From NCBI RefSeq assembly GCF_017874575.1, contig NZ_JAGGLU010000006.1, positions 85,378-149,377 on the forward strand: a stretch of 64,000 nt of DNA, read 5' to 3'. The notes beneath the pieces are model-generated. The model made no database searches. It was not told the origin of the DNA and worked only from the letters and a program-made list of their open reading frames with translations. This document shows, piece after piece, positions 1 through 8,502 of this stretch (its first letter is position 1; each line of letters opens with the position of its first letter). Both the position numbers and the translations under genes were made by a program. This DNA is from Lactobacillus colini (GTDB lineage: Bacteria; Bacillota; Bacilli; Lactobacillales; Lactobacillaceae).

Positions 1-1
1 A

Positions 2-49
2 GTTTCCAAAATCGGCGATAAGGAAAAATCATCCAAGAAGTCTAAGTAA
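2..49 (+). CDS. 3' end of an unidentified gene (partial)
   Basis: Frame 2 reads fifteen codons (VSKIGDKEKSSKKSK) to a TAA at 47-49 and is followed directly by a strong terminator, so this is the Lys/Ser-rich tail of a gene that begins outside the window. Too little is visible to name it. Confidence 0.6.
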   Translation, partial: VSKIGDKEKSSKKSK

Positions 50-61
50 GCAGATAACTTA

Positions 62-90
62 AGGTGAATCAGCTGATTCACCTTTTTATT
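62..90 (+). terminator. Rho-independent terminator
   Basis: A perfect 22-base palindrome (AGGTGAATCAG and its complement, no free loop bases beyond the centre) is followed by TTTT and further T-rich sequence. It closes the partial gene upstream. Confidence 0.85.
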
Positions 91-114
91 TTATAGTTAA
101 GAAAGGAACTTATC

Positions 115-1644
115 GTGCAAAAGAAAATACAACAGGGCTTGTTCTGGTTTATCTTACTACAACCTTTTTTGGACTTTTATTGGCTCAATAAACCGCCACT
201 AGCTGATATTTTGCCATTTTCGATTCCAACAATTGTTAGAATCTTAGGAATTTTCACTTTAGCTTGCATGTACTTTAGCCAAAAAAAGAGCTGGCAGCTA
301 CTTAAACAGCAGCGATGGCTTATAATTTATCTGCTGCTATTATTAATTTATAGTGCAGCTCATTTATTACACGTGCGCAACTTTAATAGTTTATCACCAA
401 CTAGTTACAATTTCTCAATAAGTTCAGAAATTTTTTACTTAATTAGGATGTTCTTGCCGCTGGCTGTCATTTATCTAACTAAGTTTAGTGATTTTTCAGA
501 AAGAAAACTAATACACCTAATTCAAGGTTTAGTAGGGATCTTTGCAGGGATTATCGTTTTTTCGAATTTAGTTATTAAGTCATTGCGGGCTTATGGTGAT
601 GGCTGGATCAGTTACAATATTATTGACTGGTTCACCCATAACCTACTCTCCTATACCTTAACAGCAGCTAAAGGATTCTTTTATTTCACTAATACCTTAG
701 CTGCTATCATGTTTATGTTAGCCATCTTAATGCTCTATGCGATGGTCAGAAACTTTAACTGGTTGAATGTCTCACTCTTCATCTTGCAAGGTTTAGCCAT
801 GTTAATTATGGGTACCAAAACCTCGACTATGGGCTTTATCATTGCGCTAAGCGTTGGGTTAATCATCTACCTCTGCCATGCCTTGATATTGAAGAATATC
901 ATTATTTCAAAAAAAATTGTTCTCTCTTTGATCTTAATTGCTGGTCTTTATATTGCGGCCTTGCCTAAGAGTCCGATGGTTGCCCGCTCAAAGGCAGACA
1001 TCGCCTGGGTCCAGCAAAATAAGGGACCTTATAGTGAAAATCACCTAAACAAAAAATTAACCAGCGGCTTAAAAAAGACCGACTCTAAAAAAGAACACCA
1101 ACAATACTTGCGGAATTTTATCGAAAAATACTATAACTACTACCACATCAATCCAAAGTTTATTACTAAGTCTTACCCCTATCAACAAGACCCTGAGTTC
1201 TGGTATCACATCATTACTAAATATTCTGCTGAAAAGCGCTTGAATAACCGTCTAATTGAAATGGCAATGCTTAAGCAAGTCGTTAAATATAATCATAATC
1301 CACTTGATAAGTGGCTGGGTATCTCTTATGCTAGAACTTCTAATATCTATAACCTTGAAAGGGACTTTCAATATCAATCATTTAGCCTAGGTTGTATTGG
1401 AGTTATTCTCTTCTTAGGTCCATATCTGATTAGTGAGTTATACGCTATTTATTGCTGGTTTAAAAATAAGTCTGCACGGCATATAATCAATTCAATCTTA
1501 ATCAGTGCTAACGGCTTTTGCCTGATAGCAGCTTATTATTCAGGCAACGTCATGGACTTTCTAACTGCGACAATTATTTTAGCCTTCTTCACTGGCTACA
1601 TGATTAAAGAAATTAATACATCCCGTTCAAAAAAGCTCGCCTAG
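115..1644 (+). CDS. O-antigen ligase/polymerase-like membrane protein
   Basis: A 509-residue polytopic protein with roughly ten hydrophobic segments and one large hydrophilic loop (about residues 290-400), the layout of the Wzy/WaaL-type O-antigen polymerase and ligase families that join sugar repeat units at the membrane. Start is GTG at 115, preceded by AAGAAAGGA at about 100-108. It stands alone between two terminators, so it may be transcribed by itself or by read-through from a glycan gene upstream. The last five residues (SKKLA) and the TAG stop are encoded inside the shared terminator palindrome. The family call rests on topology and general resemblance, not on a catalytic motif; a different polytopic envelope protein cannot be excluded. 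Confidence 0.6.
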   Translation: MQKKIQQGLFWFILLQPFLDFYWLNKPPLADILPFSIPTIVRILGIFTLACMYFSQKKSWQLLKQQRWLIIYLLLLLIYSAAHLLHVRNFNSLSPTSYNFSISSEIFYLIRMFLPLAVIYLTKFSDFSERKLIHLIQGLVGIFAGIIVFSNLVIKSLRAYGDGWISYNIIDWFTHNLLSYTLTAAKGFFYFTNTLAAIMFMLAILMLYAMVRNFNWLNVSLFILQGLAMLIMGTKTSTMGFIIALSVGLIIYLCHALILKNIIISKKIVLSLILIAGLYIAALPKSPMVARSKADIAWVQQNKGPYSENHLNKKLTSGLKKTDSKKEHQQYLRNFIEKYYNYYHINPKFITKSYPYQQDPEFWYHIITKYSAEKRLNNRLIEMAMLKQVVKYNHNPLDKWLGISYARTSNIYNLERDFQYQSFSLGCIGVILFLGPYLISELYAIYCWFKNKSARHIINSILISANGFCLIAAYYSGNVMDFLTATIILAFFTGYMIKEINTSRSKKLA

Positions 1645-1656
1645 GCGAGCTTTTTT
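1629..1656. terminator. Bidirectional terminator, a perfect 28-bp palindrome holding both stop codons
   Basis: Six A, GCTCGCC, TA, GGCGAGC and six T form an exact palindrome. The TAG stop of the plus-strand gene (1642-1644) lies at its centre and the TAA stop of the minus-strand gene (1655-1657) lies in its T run, so it ends both convergent transcripts. Confidence 0.9.
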
Positions 1657-2281
1657 ATCTTTTGGTTTCTTTAACAAAGGTTCTATCCGGAATTCTGATT
1701 AAGTAATACTTAGTTGCTTGGCGACCTGAATGAAGACCTAAGCCGTTAAACCAGTTCTTCTTATAAGTAGCCGTATAGGTTGCAACATAGGCCCTCTGAT
1801 AATGAGAATCAGCCTTTAGCAACTCTTTTTTAGAAAATGGAATGGCACTAGCACTAACTGTCATCGGATCCTTGCCATCAGACACTGTCGCGTTATTACT
1901 TGAAACAGTATAACTATTACCATTGCTATAAAACTTATAAGTCTGCACCGACGATGTATTATTAGATTCTGCTTTAACGTAATATGAACGTTTATTACCA
2001 GCCGTTAAAATCAGCGGCTGATAATCTATTTCAGAAGAAATAGCCTTCGGATCATCCAGCTTCGGATTATTAAAAAAGGTAAGGAATAGCATAAAGCCTG
2101 TTGCTAATACTAAGATAGCTACTTCTAAAATATCAATCAACGTTGTCTTCCATTCAAAGCGCTTACGGTCACGGACAATCATTACTAGGTGACGACTGCG
2201 AATATTTTGAATAATAAAAACTAAATATAAAACAATGCTTAACCAGACAATAATTCCTAGTGCGTTCCAACCAATAGTCAT
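1655..2281 (-). CDS. Small membrane-anchored protein of unknown function (LVIS_2131-like)
   Basis: 208 residues: a first transmembrane helix at about 8-25, a basic cytoplasmic loop, a second helix at about 47-68, then an extracellular domain of about 140 residues rich in Ser, Thr, Asn and Tyr. I believe this matches the LVIS_2131 family of lactobacilli, which has no assigned function; that is from memory. SD GGGGATA precedes the ATG. It is followed by the shared palindromic terminator and is probably cotranscribed with the gene at 2292-2807 (gap about 10 bases). No catalytic motif is visible. Confidence 0.6.
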   Translation of the reverse strand: MTIGWNALGIIVWLSIVLYLVFIIQNIRSRHLVMIVRDRKRFEWKTTLIDILEVAILVLATGFMLFLTFFNNPKLDDPKAISSEIDYQPLILTAGNKRSYYVKAESNNTSSVQTYKFYSNGNSYTVSSNNATVSDGKDPMTVSASAIPFSKKELLKADSHYQRAYVATYTATYKKNWFNGLGLHSGRQATKYYLIRIPDRTFVKETKR

Positions 2282-2291
2282 TTTTTATCCC

Positions 2292-2807
2292 CTAATTCTT
2301 AGCAGCTAGACTTTTCTTAGTAGTTGCCTTTTTGGTAACTGTCTTTTCTGATTTTTGATATGAACGAACTTCCTTTAGCTTAGCAGTGATATTCTCAGCT
2401 AATGACTTAGTATAAGTTTCAGGATCAACCACAATCTCTTGTACACTAGCCAAAATATCTATTCTAAAGTGGGATACATTAATAAAATCAGAAATAGTTT
2501 CAAAATAAATATTTACTTCTACAGGATCTTGATTATCGAAGAAGTTGCTAATTTTTTTATAGTTGGTAAATGGTAAGTTGATAATATTACTCTCCAAAGC
2601 AAACGTCACCGGTCTTTGACCACTAACGGCGAGTTGGGTCTGAATAAGTGAGTCATGCTTAGCAGCCTGCACAACTTCTTTAATCATCTTTTCTGCAAAA
2701 GACTTAATCTTTGTCTTGTTTAATTCGCTATATTTAACAGTTTCAAGATCTTGCAGATAATCTTGCTCTTCAATTTTTTTGGTTATGGTTTCTTCATTAA
2801 TCTTCAC
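2292..2807 (-). CDS. Conserved hypothetical cytoplasmic protein
   Basis: 171 residues without signal peptide or membrane segment. The first 145 residues look like a compact mixed alpha/beta domain; the tail (from about 150) is a Lys/Thr/Ala-rich basic stretch ending AAKN, like a nucleic-acid-contacting or disordered extension. Start is GTG at 2807 with AAGGAA eight bases upstream. I do not recognise the family. It lies about 80 bases downstream of the terminator of the RNA candidate at 2886-3060, so that RNA could be its leader; it runs into the LVIS_2131-like gene. Confidence 0.6.
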   Translation of the reverse strand: MKINEETITKKIEEQDYLQDLETVKYSELNKTKIKSFAEKMIKEVVQAAKHDSLIQTQLAVSGQRPVTFALESNIINLPFTNYKKISNFFDNQDPVEVNIYFETISDFINVSHFRIDILASVQEIVVDPETYTKSLAENITAKLKEVRSYQKSEKTVTKKATTKKSLAAKN

Positions 2808-2885
2808 AATAAAAATTCCTTTAACATGTCTAATTCACTAACTAAGGTTAAGCGATTATGTTAAAACTTTCAAGAAAAACTAGAC

Positions 2886-2917
2886 AAAAAAAGAGATTAA
2901 GAAAAAATCTTAACCTC
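2886..2917 (-). terminator. Intrinsic terminator of the RNA candidate
   Basis: On the minus strand GAGGTTAAGA, a five-T loop and TCTTAATCTC (one G-U pair) are followed by seven T. Confidence 0.85.
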
Positions 2918-3060
2918 TCCTTAAAGCGAAGAAGATATAAAATCTCAGGGTCTTCGTTTCACAGCCGAAGGAGCCCAACATCAGCACTTCCCGTGCTCCG
3001 ATATTCAAATCAGATGTCTTCTGTCAAAGAACGCACTTCGCGTTATCCTCGACTCGTCGC
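2886..3060 (-). ncRNA. Structured non-coding RNA candidate, about 175 nt, family unknown
   Basis: The minus strand between the Thr/Ser exporter and the 171-residue protein carries no convincing ORF but can form nested helices: AACGC/GCGUU; CUUUG-ACAG pairing with CUGU-GAAA-CGAAG; inside that ACAUC/GAUGU enclosing GAU/AUC and AGCAC-GGGAA-GUGCU hairpins; and CGAAGA/UCUUCG near the 3' end. It ends in a ten-pair terminator with a seven-U run (2886-2917). A -10 TATGAT (minus strand, 3068-3073) and a weak -35 TAGAAA (3091-3096) at 17-bp spacing would start it near 3060. It shows no T-box, TPP, SAM, SRP, tmRNA or RNase P signature. Options are a 6S-like RNA or a terminator-type leader of the gene at 2292-2807. 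Confidence 0.55.
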
Positions 3061-3067
3061 AGAATTT

Positions 3068-3096
3068 ATCATAACAAACTTTTTTTATTTTTTCTA
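3068..3096 (-). promoter_or_regulatory. Possible promoter of the RNA candidate
   Basis: Minus-strand TATGAT at 3068-3073 with TAGAAA (4/6) 17 bases upstream at 3091-3096. The -10 overlaps the TGA stop of the exporter gene at 3069-3071. Confidence 0.4.
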
Positions 3097-3539
3097 GATT
3101 TATGTATCTTAAAGAAGACCTCAATTACTAATTGAGATAGCATGAACCCCATAGCAATAGCAATCGTAATAATCGCCACTCGCAAGATAAGGTCTTCTGC
3201 TTCAGATAGTTGCCCTTCAACCATTAGCCTTACTGCCTGATAAGCTGGCACGCCCGGTACTAGAGGAACAATACCTGGAATGTTAAAGACAGTAACCGGG
3301 CACTTCTTACGCCGAGCAAATAAATAACCTAAAATACCAATTACCATCGTACCTAGTAGATTAGATGCCAATCTGCCAAAAGACAGCTGCATACTAAACC
3401 AATATACCATCCAGCCAATTCCACCACTCATCCCGCACAAGATAAGGCCACGATGCGGCACATTAATAATCAAGCCAAAGCCCACAGCAGATAGCCAAGC
3501 AAAACTAAAATTGATTACAATCTCTAACCAATATGGCAT
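3069..3539 (-). CDS. Threonine/serine exporter, small subunit (YjjB/DUF3815 type)
   Basis: 156 residues with about four hydrophobic helices and the characteristic PGIVPLVPGVPAY loop of the ThrE C-terminal half. In many bacteria ThrE is split into a large YjjP-like and a small YjjB-like protein that together export small amino or organic acids; here both halves are adjacent (gap nine bases). SD AGGAGG precedes the ATG. The substrate cannot be read from sequence. Confidence 0.85.
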   Translation of the reverse strand: MPYWLEIVINFSFAWLSAVGFGLIINVPHRGLILCGMSGGIGWMVYWFSMQLSFGRLASNLLGTMVIGILGYLFARRKKCPVTVFNIPGIVPLVPGVPAYQAVRLMVEGQLSEAEDLILRVAIITIAIAMGFMLSQLVIEVFFKIHKSRKNKKSLL

Positions 3540-3548
3540 AATTACCTC

Positions 3549-4322
3549 CTACAAAAATAGTTTGATAGCTAAACCTATTCCACCGCCTAGCGCTACAGCT
3601 GTTAGTGCAGCATCAGTAATTCTGGCAATCCCAGAAATCAAATCACCACCAAACAAGTCACGCAAGCCATTAGTTAAGGCAACACCAGGCACTAGTGTCA
3701 TCAAAGAGCCAATCAAGATATTATCAACTACTACATTCGGGAATATCTTCCAAATTCCAATCGTCATTGTTCCCATAATAAGGGCTGTGACCGCTTCTGC
3801 TAGAAAGCGAACATTAGTATATCTTTTTATTCCTAAAAATATCCCATAACTCACACCACCAACAATAGCGGCAGCAGGAAAGTCAAGCCAGTCATAATCA
3901 CCCATAAAGAGCACCATCAATGTCGGGCTCAAAATCATAGCACCCACTATTTGTAGCCAAATGGGGAAGTCTGGTGTTCTTTGGGAAATATCATTTAACT
4001 TTAGCTTTAATTGATCCAGGTTGATCTTTTTACTAGCAAATTCACGTGATAATTCATTAACTCTGTCTACTAACTCTAAATTAATATTACGCTTCTTGAC
4101 CTGGGTAATCTGAGTGTAAGATTGCGTCCCCAAGCTCATAAAGATACCTGTTGGCGTAACAAAGCAACGCGCCCCTGAAACGCCAGCATTGCTAGCAATC
4201 CTAATCATTGTATCTTCAACACGATACATTTCGCTGCCGCCCTCTACCATCAACCTGCCGGCCTTCAAGCATGTATCTAAAACTTCAGCAGCATAATCAG
4301 AATCAATCTTTTTTTGTGGCAT
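3549..4322 (-). CDS. Threonine/serine exporter, large subunit (YjjP/DUF1212 type)
   Basis: 257 residues. Residues 1-115 form the soluble DUF1212 domain (GGSEMYRVEDTMIRI near 28-42), followed by about five membrane helices with the SLMTLVPGVALTNGLRDL motif near 205-222, which mirrors the PGxP loop of the small subunit. It pairs with the downstream gene as a two-component ThrE-type exporter in the cytoplasmic membrane. GAGG precedes the ATG at 4322. Confidence 0.85.
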   Translation of the reverse strand: MPQKKIDSDYAAEVLDTCLKAGRLMVEGGSEMYRVEDTMIRIASNAGVSGARCFVTPTGIFMSLGTQSYTQITQVKKRNINLELVDRVNELSREFASKKINLDQLKLKLNDISQRTPDFPIWLQIVGAMILSPTLMVLFMGDYDWLDFPAAAIVGGVSYGIFLGIKRYTNVRFLAEAVTALIMGTMTIGIWKIFPNVVVDNILIGSLMTLVPGVALTNGLRDLFGGDLISGIARITDAALTAVALGGGIGLAIKLFL

Positions 4323-4341
4323 TTTTTTACCTCAATGAAAT

Positions 4342-5883
4342 TTAACTCATCTTTTCAATGTCAATTGTCTTATCTATCCAATTACCACGGAAGAAATCTC
4401 GCTCGTGGCTAACAATAATTACCCCACCTTTAAATGATTCAATTGCCTTGCGTAGCGAATCTTTAGTATCAACATCTAAGTGGTTAGTCGGTTCATCTAA
4501 AAATAATAAATTTGAAGGTTCAAAAGCCATTTGGGCTAATTTTACCTTTTCTTGTTCTCCACCAGAAAGTTCCTTTAACGGGCTCATTGCTTGCTGGGCT
4601 GTCAATCCCATTCTAGCTAAACTCTGTCGCAATTCACGCGGCCTTAAGCGAGGGAACTCTTCTTGCAAATACTGCAAGGGCGTCATATTCTTATTCGGCC
4701 AAACCAGATCTTGCTTAAAGTAAGCTAACTTAGCTGTTGCAGATAATTCATAACTGCCATATATTGGCTTCAGCCTGCCTAATAAGGTCTTTAACAAGGT
4801 AGTCTTACCAATTCCGTTGAAGCCGGTAACGGCAACTTTTTCACCATTACCAACAGAAAAGTTAAAGGCAGACTTAACTAGCGCTTCGTCATAACCAATT
4901 ACTAAGTCTTGTGTCTGCAAAAGTAGGTTTGATGCAGTTTCAACATAAGGAAACATTACATGTGCCTTACGATTATTTTTTGGCGGGGTTAAAATATCCA
5001 TCTTAGCCAATTGCTTCTCACGTGATTTAGCACTCTTAGAACGTGAACCAGCTTTATTCTTGCGAATATAGGCTTTAGTCTTCTTAATCTTGCGCTGCTG
5101 GTTGGCATAAGCCTTAAGATAACTCTCTCGGTCGGCCTCTTTTTGGCGCAATGCGTGCTTTAAATCACCGGTATAACGCGTAATAGTACCAAAATCAATA
5201 TCAATAATACAATTAGTAATTCTGCCCAAAAAATCATAGTCATGTGATACAACAATAAAGGCCCCAGTAAAGTTATTCAAATAATCGGCTAACCAATCAA
5301 TATGATTCACATCAAGATAATTTGTTGGTTCATCTAATACCAATACATCGGGATTTTGTAAGAGTAACTTGGCTAAAATTAGCTTAGATCTCTGGCCACC
5401 TGAAAGCTTGGCTACATCATGATTATAACCTAATTCAGCCAGCCCTAATCCTGTCGCAACACGGTCAATCTTGGTATCAATATCGTAGAATTCTTTTTCT
5501 TCTAGTAAGGTCTGTATCTTACCAGCCTGGTCAAGCAATATTTCATCACCGCGTTCCCCATATTCAGCATAAAGTTCATTGAGTTGCTTTTCTTTTTTAT
5601 ATAATGGGGCAAAGGCTGTTTGCAAGAATTCCTTAATCGTCATTCCTGCTGTTAAGTGGGCGTACTGGTCAAGATAACCAACTTGAATTTTATTCTGCCA
5701 TTTGACTTGTCCATCGTCTTGGCTAATTTCACCAGTTAAGATTCTAATAAGAGTTGATTTACCGACACCATTTTGACCAGTAACACCCATATGGTCTTCT
5801 TTATTTAATACGAATGAGGCATCTTCGTATAAGGTTTTATCAATAAAGGTTTGACTTAAATTTTTTACAGTTAATAAACTCAC
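4342..5883 (-). CDS. ABC-F family ATPase (YkpA/YbiT/EttA-like)
   Basis: 513 residues with two ABC domains and no membrane segment, the mark of ABC-F proteins, which act on the ribosome. Walker A boxes are GQNGVGKST (36-44) and GFNGIGKTT (about 355); signatures LSGGQRSK and LSGGEQEK; Walker B LVLDEPTNYLD and LFLDEPTNHLD. A basic helical linker (about 250-300, AYANQQRKIKKTKAYIRKNK) matches the P-site tRNA interaction motif. Start is GTG at 5883. Length and linker suit the housekeeping translation-factor branch better than drug-resistance members, but resistance specificity cannot be judged by eye. Confidence 0.9.
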   Translation of the reverse strand: MSLLTVKNLSQTFIDKTLYEDASFVLNKEDHMGVTGQNGVGKSTLIRILTGEISQDDGQVKWQNKIQVGYLDQYAHLTAGMTIKEFLQTAFAPLYKKEKQLNELYAEYGERGDEILLDQAGKIQTLLEEKEFYDIDTKIDRVATGLGLAELGYNHDVAKLSGGQRSKLILAKLLLQNPDVLVLDEPTNYLDVNHIDWLADYLNNFTGAFIVVSHDYDFLGRITNCIIDIDFGTITRYTGDLKHALRQKEADRESYLKAYANQQRKIKKTKAYIRKNKAGSRSKSAKSREKQLAKMDILTPPKNNRKAHVMFPYVETASNLLLQTQDLVIGYDEALVKSAFNFSVGNGEKVAVTGFNGIGKTTLLKTLLGRLKPIYGSYELSATAKLAYFKQDLVWPNKNMTPLQYLQEEFPRLRPRELRQSLARMGLTAQQAMSPLKELSGGEQEKVKLAQMAFEPSNLLFLDEPTNHLDVDTKDSLRKAIESFKGGVIIVSHERDFFRGNWIDKTIDIEKMS

Positions 5884-5900
5884 TTACGTTATCTCTTTTC

Positions 5901-6275
5901 TTAGTTTTTGTCACTTATCGGATGGGATTTTTCGTACTTTTGCAAGGCATCTAATACTAATGGCCACTTACGCTTAGGGATAATCAATTGTAATCTATCA
6001 TGATAAATAGGAAAGTCTGTCGCTTTCATTCCGGTTATCTGGGCTAATTGCTCGTCACTCAACTGATACTTAAAGGCTATCCGCTTAATCTCCTGAGATG
6101 CATGTCCCCTAAAATATGACAGCCCATAAAAGAAAATCGCAAAAATTGCACCAATTCCTACCGATGCTGGCAATGATAGATGAAAAGTCCTCAAACAAAT
6201 AAAACAAGCCGCAATAAAAGAAATTAAAGCTGAGATAAGGGCATAAATCACAGGAAAGTATTTATTTAAGTTCAT
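5901..6275 (-). CDS. Small membrane protein of unknown function
   Basis: 124 residues: two hydrophobic helices (about 8-30 and 36-55) followed by a cytoplasmic domain of about 65 residues (DEQLAQITGMKATDFPIYHDR). No family recognised. The SD GAAAGGA precedes the ATG; the gene lies 17 bases upstream of the ABC-F gene and probably shares its transcript. Confidence 0.6.
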   Translation of the reverse strand: MNLNKYFPVIYALISALISFIAACFICLRTFHLSLPASVGIGAIFAIFFYGLSYFRGHASQEIKRIAFKYQLSDEQLAQITGMKATDFPIYHDRLQLIIPKRKWPLVLDALQKYEKSHPISDKN

Positions 6276-6460
6276 TGATTACCATTCCTTTCAAATATAT
6301 TACAAAACAGTTACAAATAGATAACGAATACTAGATTTTTGTAACTTTCATTTTATTATGTTGCAATAATCACTACTTATAATAACAATTGTTAGAAAAT
6401 AAAACATTATTATCAATATATTTATTAAACTACTTTAGGATTACAGAAAGAAGAAAAAGT

Positions 6461-7105
6461 TTGGATACTAGAAAAATTGCTCTTAGCGCTGCTACCACAT
6501 CGCTTTTAACTATTTCATTAGCAACTGCACCGGCAAGAGCTCAAACGATCAATCACAATGATATTTCTAATAGCTTAGTTAAAGATACTATCAAGCCTCG
6601 CCTAATGGAGCAAGCCTTTCAAACTAAGCAAAACCAAATTTCTAAAGAAAAGAAGTTGCAGGAAGTTAAAGCTGAACAAAAACGGATGGACGCCATGGAA
6701 AAAGCTAAGCTAGCTGCTCGCAAAAAAGCCAACGCTAAAATTGCCCAAGCCAAAAGAGAACTAAAAAATCGCCTTGCATCCTCCCAAGCTCCTAGAATTA
6801 GAAAGTTATCTAATAATACTCAACCTGCAACTACTGTTAATAAAGGGCAATTTAAGCTTAGCTTCTATGACCCAGCTGCAATGGGCTCTAACATGGGTTA
6901 TGGTGGTGTTGCCGCTAACTTAAGTGTCTTTCCACGTGGAACAAAATTAAAGATAACCTTATCCGATGGTACAGTGTGGCATAGGGTTGTAAATGATACT
7001 GGCTCATTTGCCCAGAATAATCCTCGTCAACTTGATGTTGCAATGCCTAATAGTCAAGTTCCAAGTGCTGGCATCTTATATGCGACAGTTGAAGTTGAAC
7101 AATAA
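6461..7105 (+). CDS. Secreted 3D-domain (double-psi beta-barrel) cell-wall protein
   Basis: I place the start at TTG 6461, seven bases after AGAAAGAAG, rather than the ATG at 6389, because it gives a standard signal peptide (DTRKIALSAATTSLLTISLATAPARA-QT). The mature protein has an alpha-helical, Lys/Ala/Glu-rich coiled-coil-like stretch (about 45-110) and a C-terminal 3D domain (about 128-214) with KLSFYDPAAMG, SVFPRGTKLKI, RVVNDTG and QLDVAMP. 3D domains are RlpA/MltA-like folds of peptidoglycan-active or wall-binding proteins; the three Asp that give the name are present. A wall-turnover or binding role is inferred. It is a single-gene unit ended by the terminator at 7185-7221. Confidence 0.75.
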   Translation: MDTRKIALSAATTSLLTISLATAPARAQTINHNDISNSLVKDTIKPRLMEQAFQTKQNQISKEKKLQEVKAEQKRMDAMEKAKLAARKKANAKIAQAKRELKNRLASSQAPRIRKLSNNTQPATTVNKGQFKLSFYDPAAMGSNMGYGGVAANLSVFPRGTKLKITLSDGTVWHRVVNDTGSFAQNNPRQLDVAMPNSQVPSAGILYATVEVEQ

Positions 7106-7184
7106 TTAAGGCTATTTTAGTTAATCTATTTCATGATTGACTAATTTATCAAAAGAACTAAGATATACGTATCAACAGATACAT

Positions 7185-7221
7185 AAAAAGAGAAGTTAGT
7201 ATAATTGCTAGCTTCTCTTTT
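7185..7221. terminator. Bidirectional terminator
   Basis: AAAAAGAGAAGTTAG and CTAGCTTCTCTTTT (one G-T pair) around an eight-base loop serve the 3D-domain gene and the convergent LCP gene. Confidence 0.85.
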
Positions 7222-7228
7222 ACTTTAT

Positions 7229-8389
7229 TTAATTATTATCCGAAGAATTATCACTGCCAAAAGCGCTATTAGTATAGGGCTCTGTATCTGAATCTTTGTC
7301 ATAGACAATGTAATTCCTAAAGGCGTCAGGCTTCTTCCACTTAATATTTTTTTGGAGGCTATTTTGACGAGTTTCTTCATTATGGAGCGTTTCCTTCTTT
7401 AAACCTAGATTAGTTCTTACTAAGTTAGAAACCCGTTGTAATTCAGACGTAGCAGCTACCTGCATTGAAGCATCCCCGATCCAGGCATCATGACCATGAA
7501 TATAGCCACTCTTAACATTAGCAGCACAGTCACGATAATGAAGAGCGATGCTCATCATATCATTAAATGTTAGATTAGTTCTCACATATTTTGAAAAAAT
7601 CTTCAATATCTTGCGGTAATTATCAATTGAATTGACGTTCATACCCTTCTTAACAATAGCTTGAATAATCTGTCTTTGTCGCATTTGACGACCATAGTCG
7701 CCCTTGGGGTCTTCTTTACGCATTCTAGAATAGGCCAATGCATGGCGCCCATTTAGGTGCTGCATCCCCTTATGGAAGTCTGCCCAATCATAACTAAAGC
7801 TAAACGGCACCTTAACATCTACACCGCCGAGCGCGTCAACTAACTTATATAAGGCGTCCATTTGAACTTCCATAGTATAGTCAACCTTGACATTTAACAA
7901 GCTACTTACTGTCTTAGCTGATGCACTACTGCCACCCACTTGATAGGCAGAGTTTACTCTGAACATGAAGTATTTGCCACCATTGGCTCCATCACCCTTA
8001 ACATCAACCAGTAAATCTCGCGGTATCGAGGTCATAGTTGCTGACTTCTTCTGAGGATTAAGCGTTAATAAAATCATAGTATCAGAGTTACCACGATCAT
8101 GGCGACCTTCAATTCCCTGGTCAACCCCCAATACTAAAATAGAAATCGGCTTTCTCTGCGAAATGGCTGCTGATGTATTCTGACTGCCTTGATATGTTTG
8201 CTGGGCTGATGACATTGCAGCAAAATATATTCTAGCAAAATAAGCCACACTAAAGCCCACTAAAAGAATAACAACCAAACCACATATTCTTGAAAAACCA
8301 TTATAGTTTTTTAACTTTGCTTCTTCCGCCGCAAAAAAGCCATTACGTCGTAATTTTTTTGTTCTTTTTTTTGATTTTTGTGGATCCAT
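7229..8389 (-). CDS. LytR-CpsA-Psr (LCP) family cell-wall ligase
   Basis: 386 residues: a basic cytoplasmic N-terminus, one membrane helix (about 33-55) and an extracellular LCP domain (about 80-300). Family hallmarks are ILVLGVDQ, RGNSDTMILLTLNP, SIPRDLLV, LGGVDVKVPF, LNGRHALAYSRMRKEDPKGDYGR and RQRQIIQAIV, including the Arg/Asp residues that bind the polyprenyl pyrophosphate substrate. LCP proteins move teichoic acids or polysaccharides from lipid carrier to peptidoglycan outside the cell. The Ser/Asn-rich C-terminal tail is low complexity. It stands alone; which glycopolymer it attaches is unknown. Confidence 0.92.
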   Translation of the reverse strand: MDPQKSKKRTKKLRRNGFFAAEEAKLKNYNGFSRICGLVVILLVGFSVAYFARIYFAAMSSAQQTYQGSQNTSAAISQRKPISILVLGVDQGIEGRHDRGNSDTMILLTLNPQKKSATMTSIPRDLLVDVKGDGANGGKYFMFRVNSAYQVGGSSASAKTVSSLLNVKVDYTMEVQMDALYKLVDALGGVDVKVPFSFSYDWADFHKGMQHLNGRHALAYSRMRKEDPKGDYGRQMRQRQIIQAIVKKGMNVNSIDNYRKILKIFSKYVRTNLTFNDMMSIALHYRDCAANVKSGYIHGHDAWIGDASMQVAATSELQRVSNLVRTNLGLKKETLHNEETRQNSLQKNIKWKKPDAFRNYIVYDKDSDTEPYTNSAFGSDNSSDNN

Positions 8390-8441
8390 TCGTCAATTTG
8401 CCCCTTTTTTCAATATAATATTATCAAGAAAAATTTATCTT

Positions 8442-8496
8442 TTCGCAAGTGGCTAAGTATGCTTTATAATTAGTCTTAACATAAATTTAAGGAGGA
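8442..8496 (+). promoter_or_regulatory. Promoter and ribosome site of pepF
   Basis: TATAAT at 8465-8470 with a 4/6 -35 (TTCGCA) 17 bases upstream, then AAGGAGG at about 8490-8496 just before the ATG at 8503. Confidence 0.5.
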
Positions 8497-8502
8497 AGAA
8501 AA

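Noticed and set aside
2930..3060. TPP-riboswitch-like words (CUGAGA and GGAUAA) in the RNA candidate
   Set aside because: They occur in the wrong order and without the other conserved TPP helices; the gene downstream is not a thiamine gene.
2858..3097. 79-codon plus-strand frame
   Set aside because: Antisense to the RNA candidate; composition is Arg/Ser/Lys-rich and follows from its helices, with no convincing ribosome site.
6389..6460. ATG at 6389 as start of the 3D-domain protein
   Set aside because: It has no ribosome site and would put 24 extra residues before a normal signal peptide; TTG 6461 has a good ribosome site.
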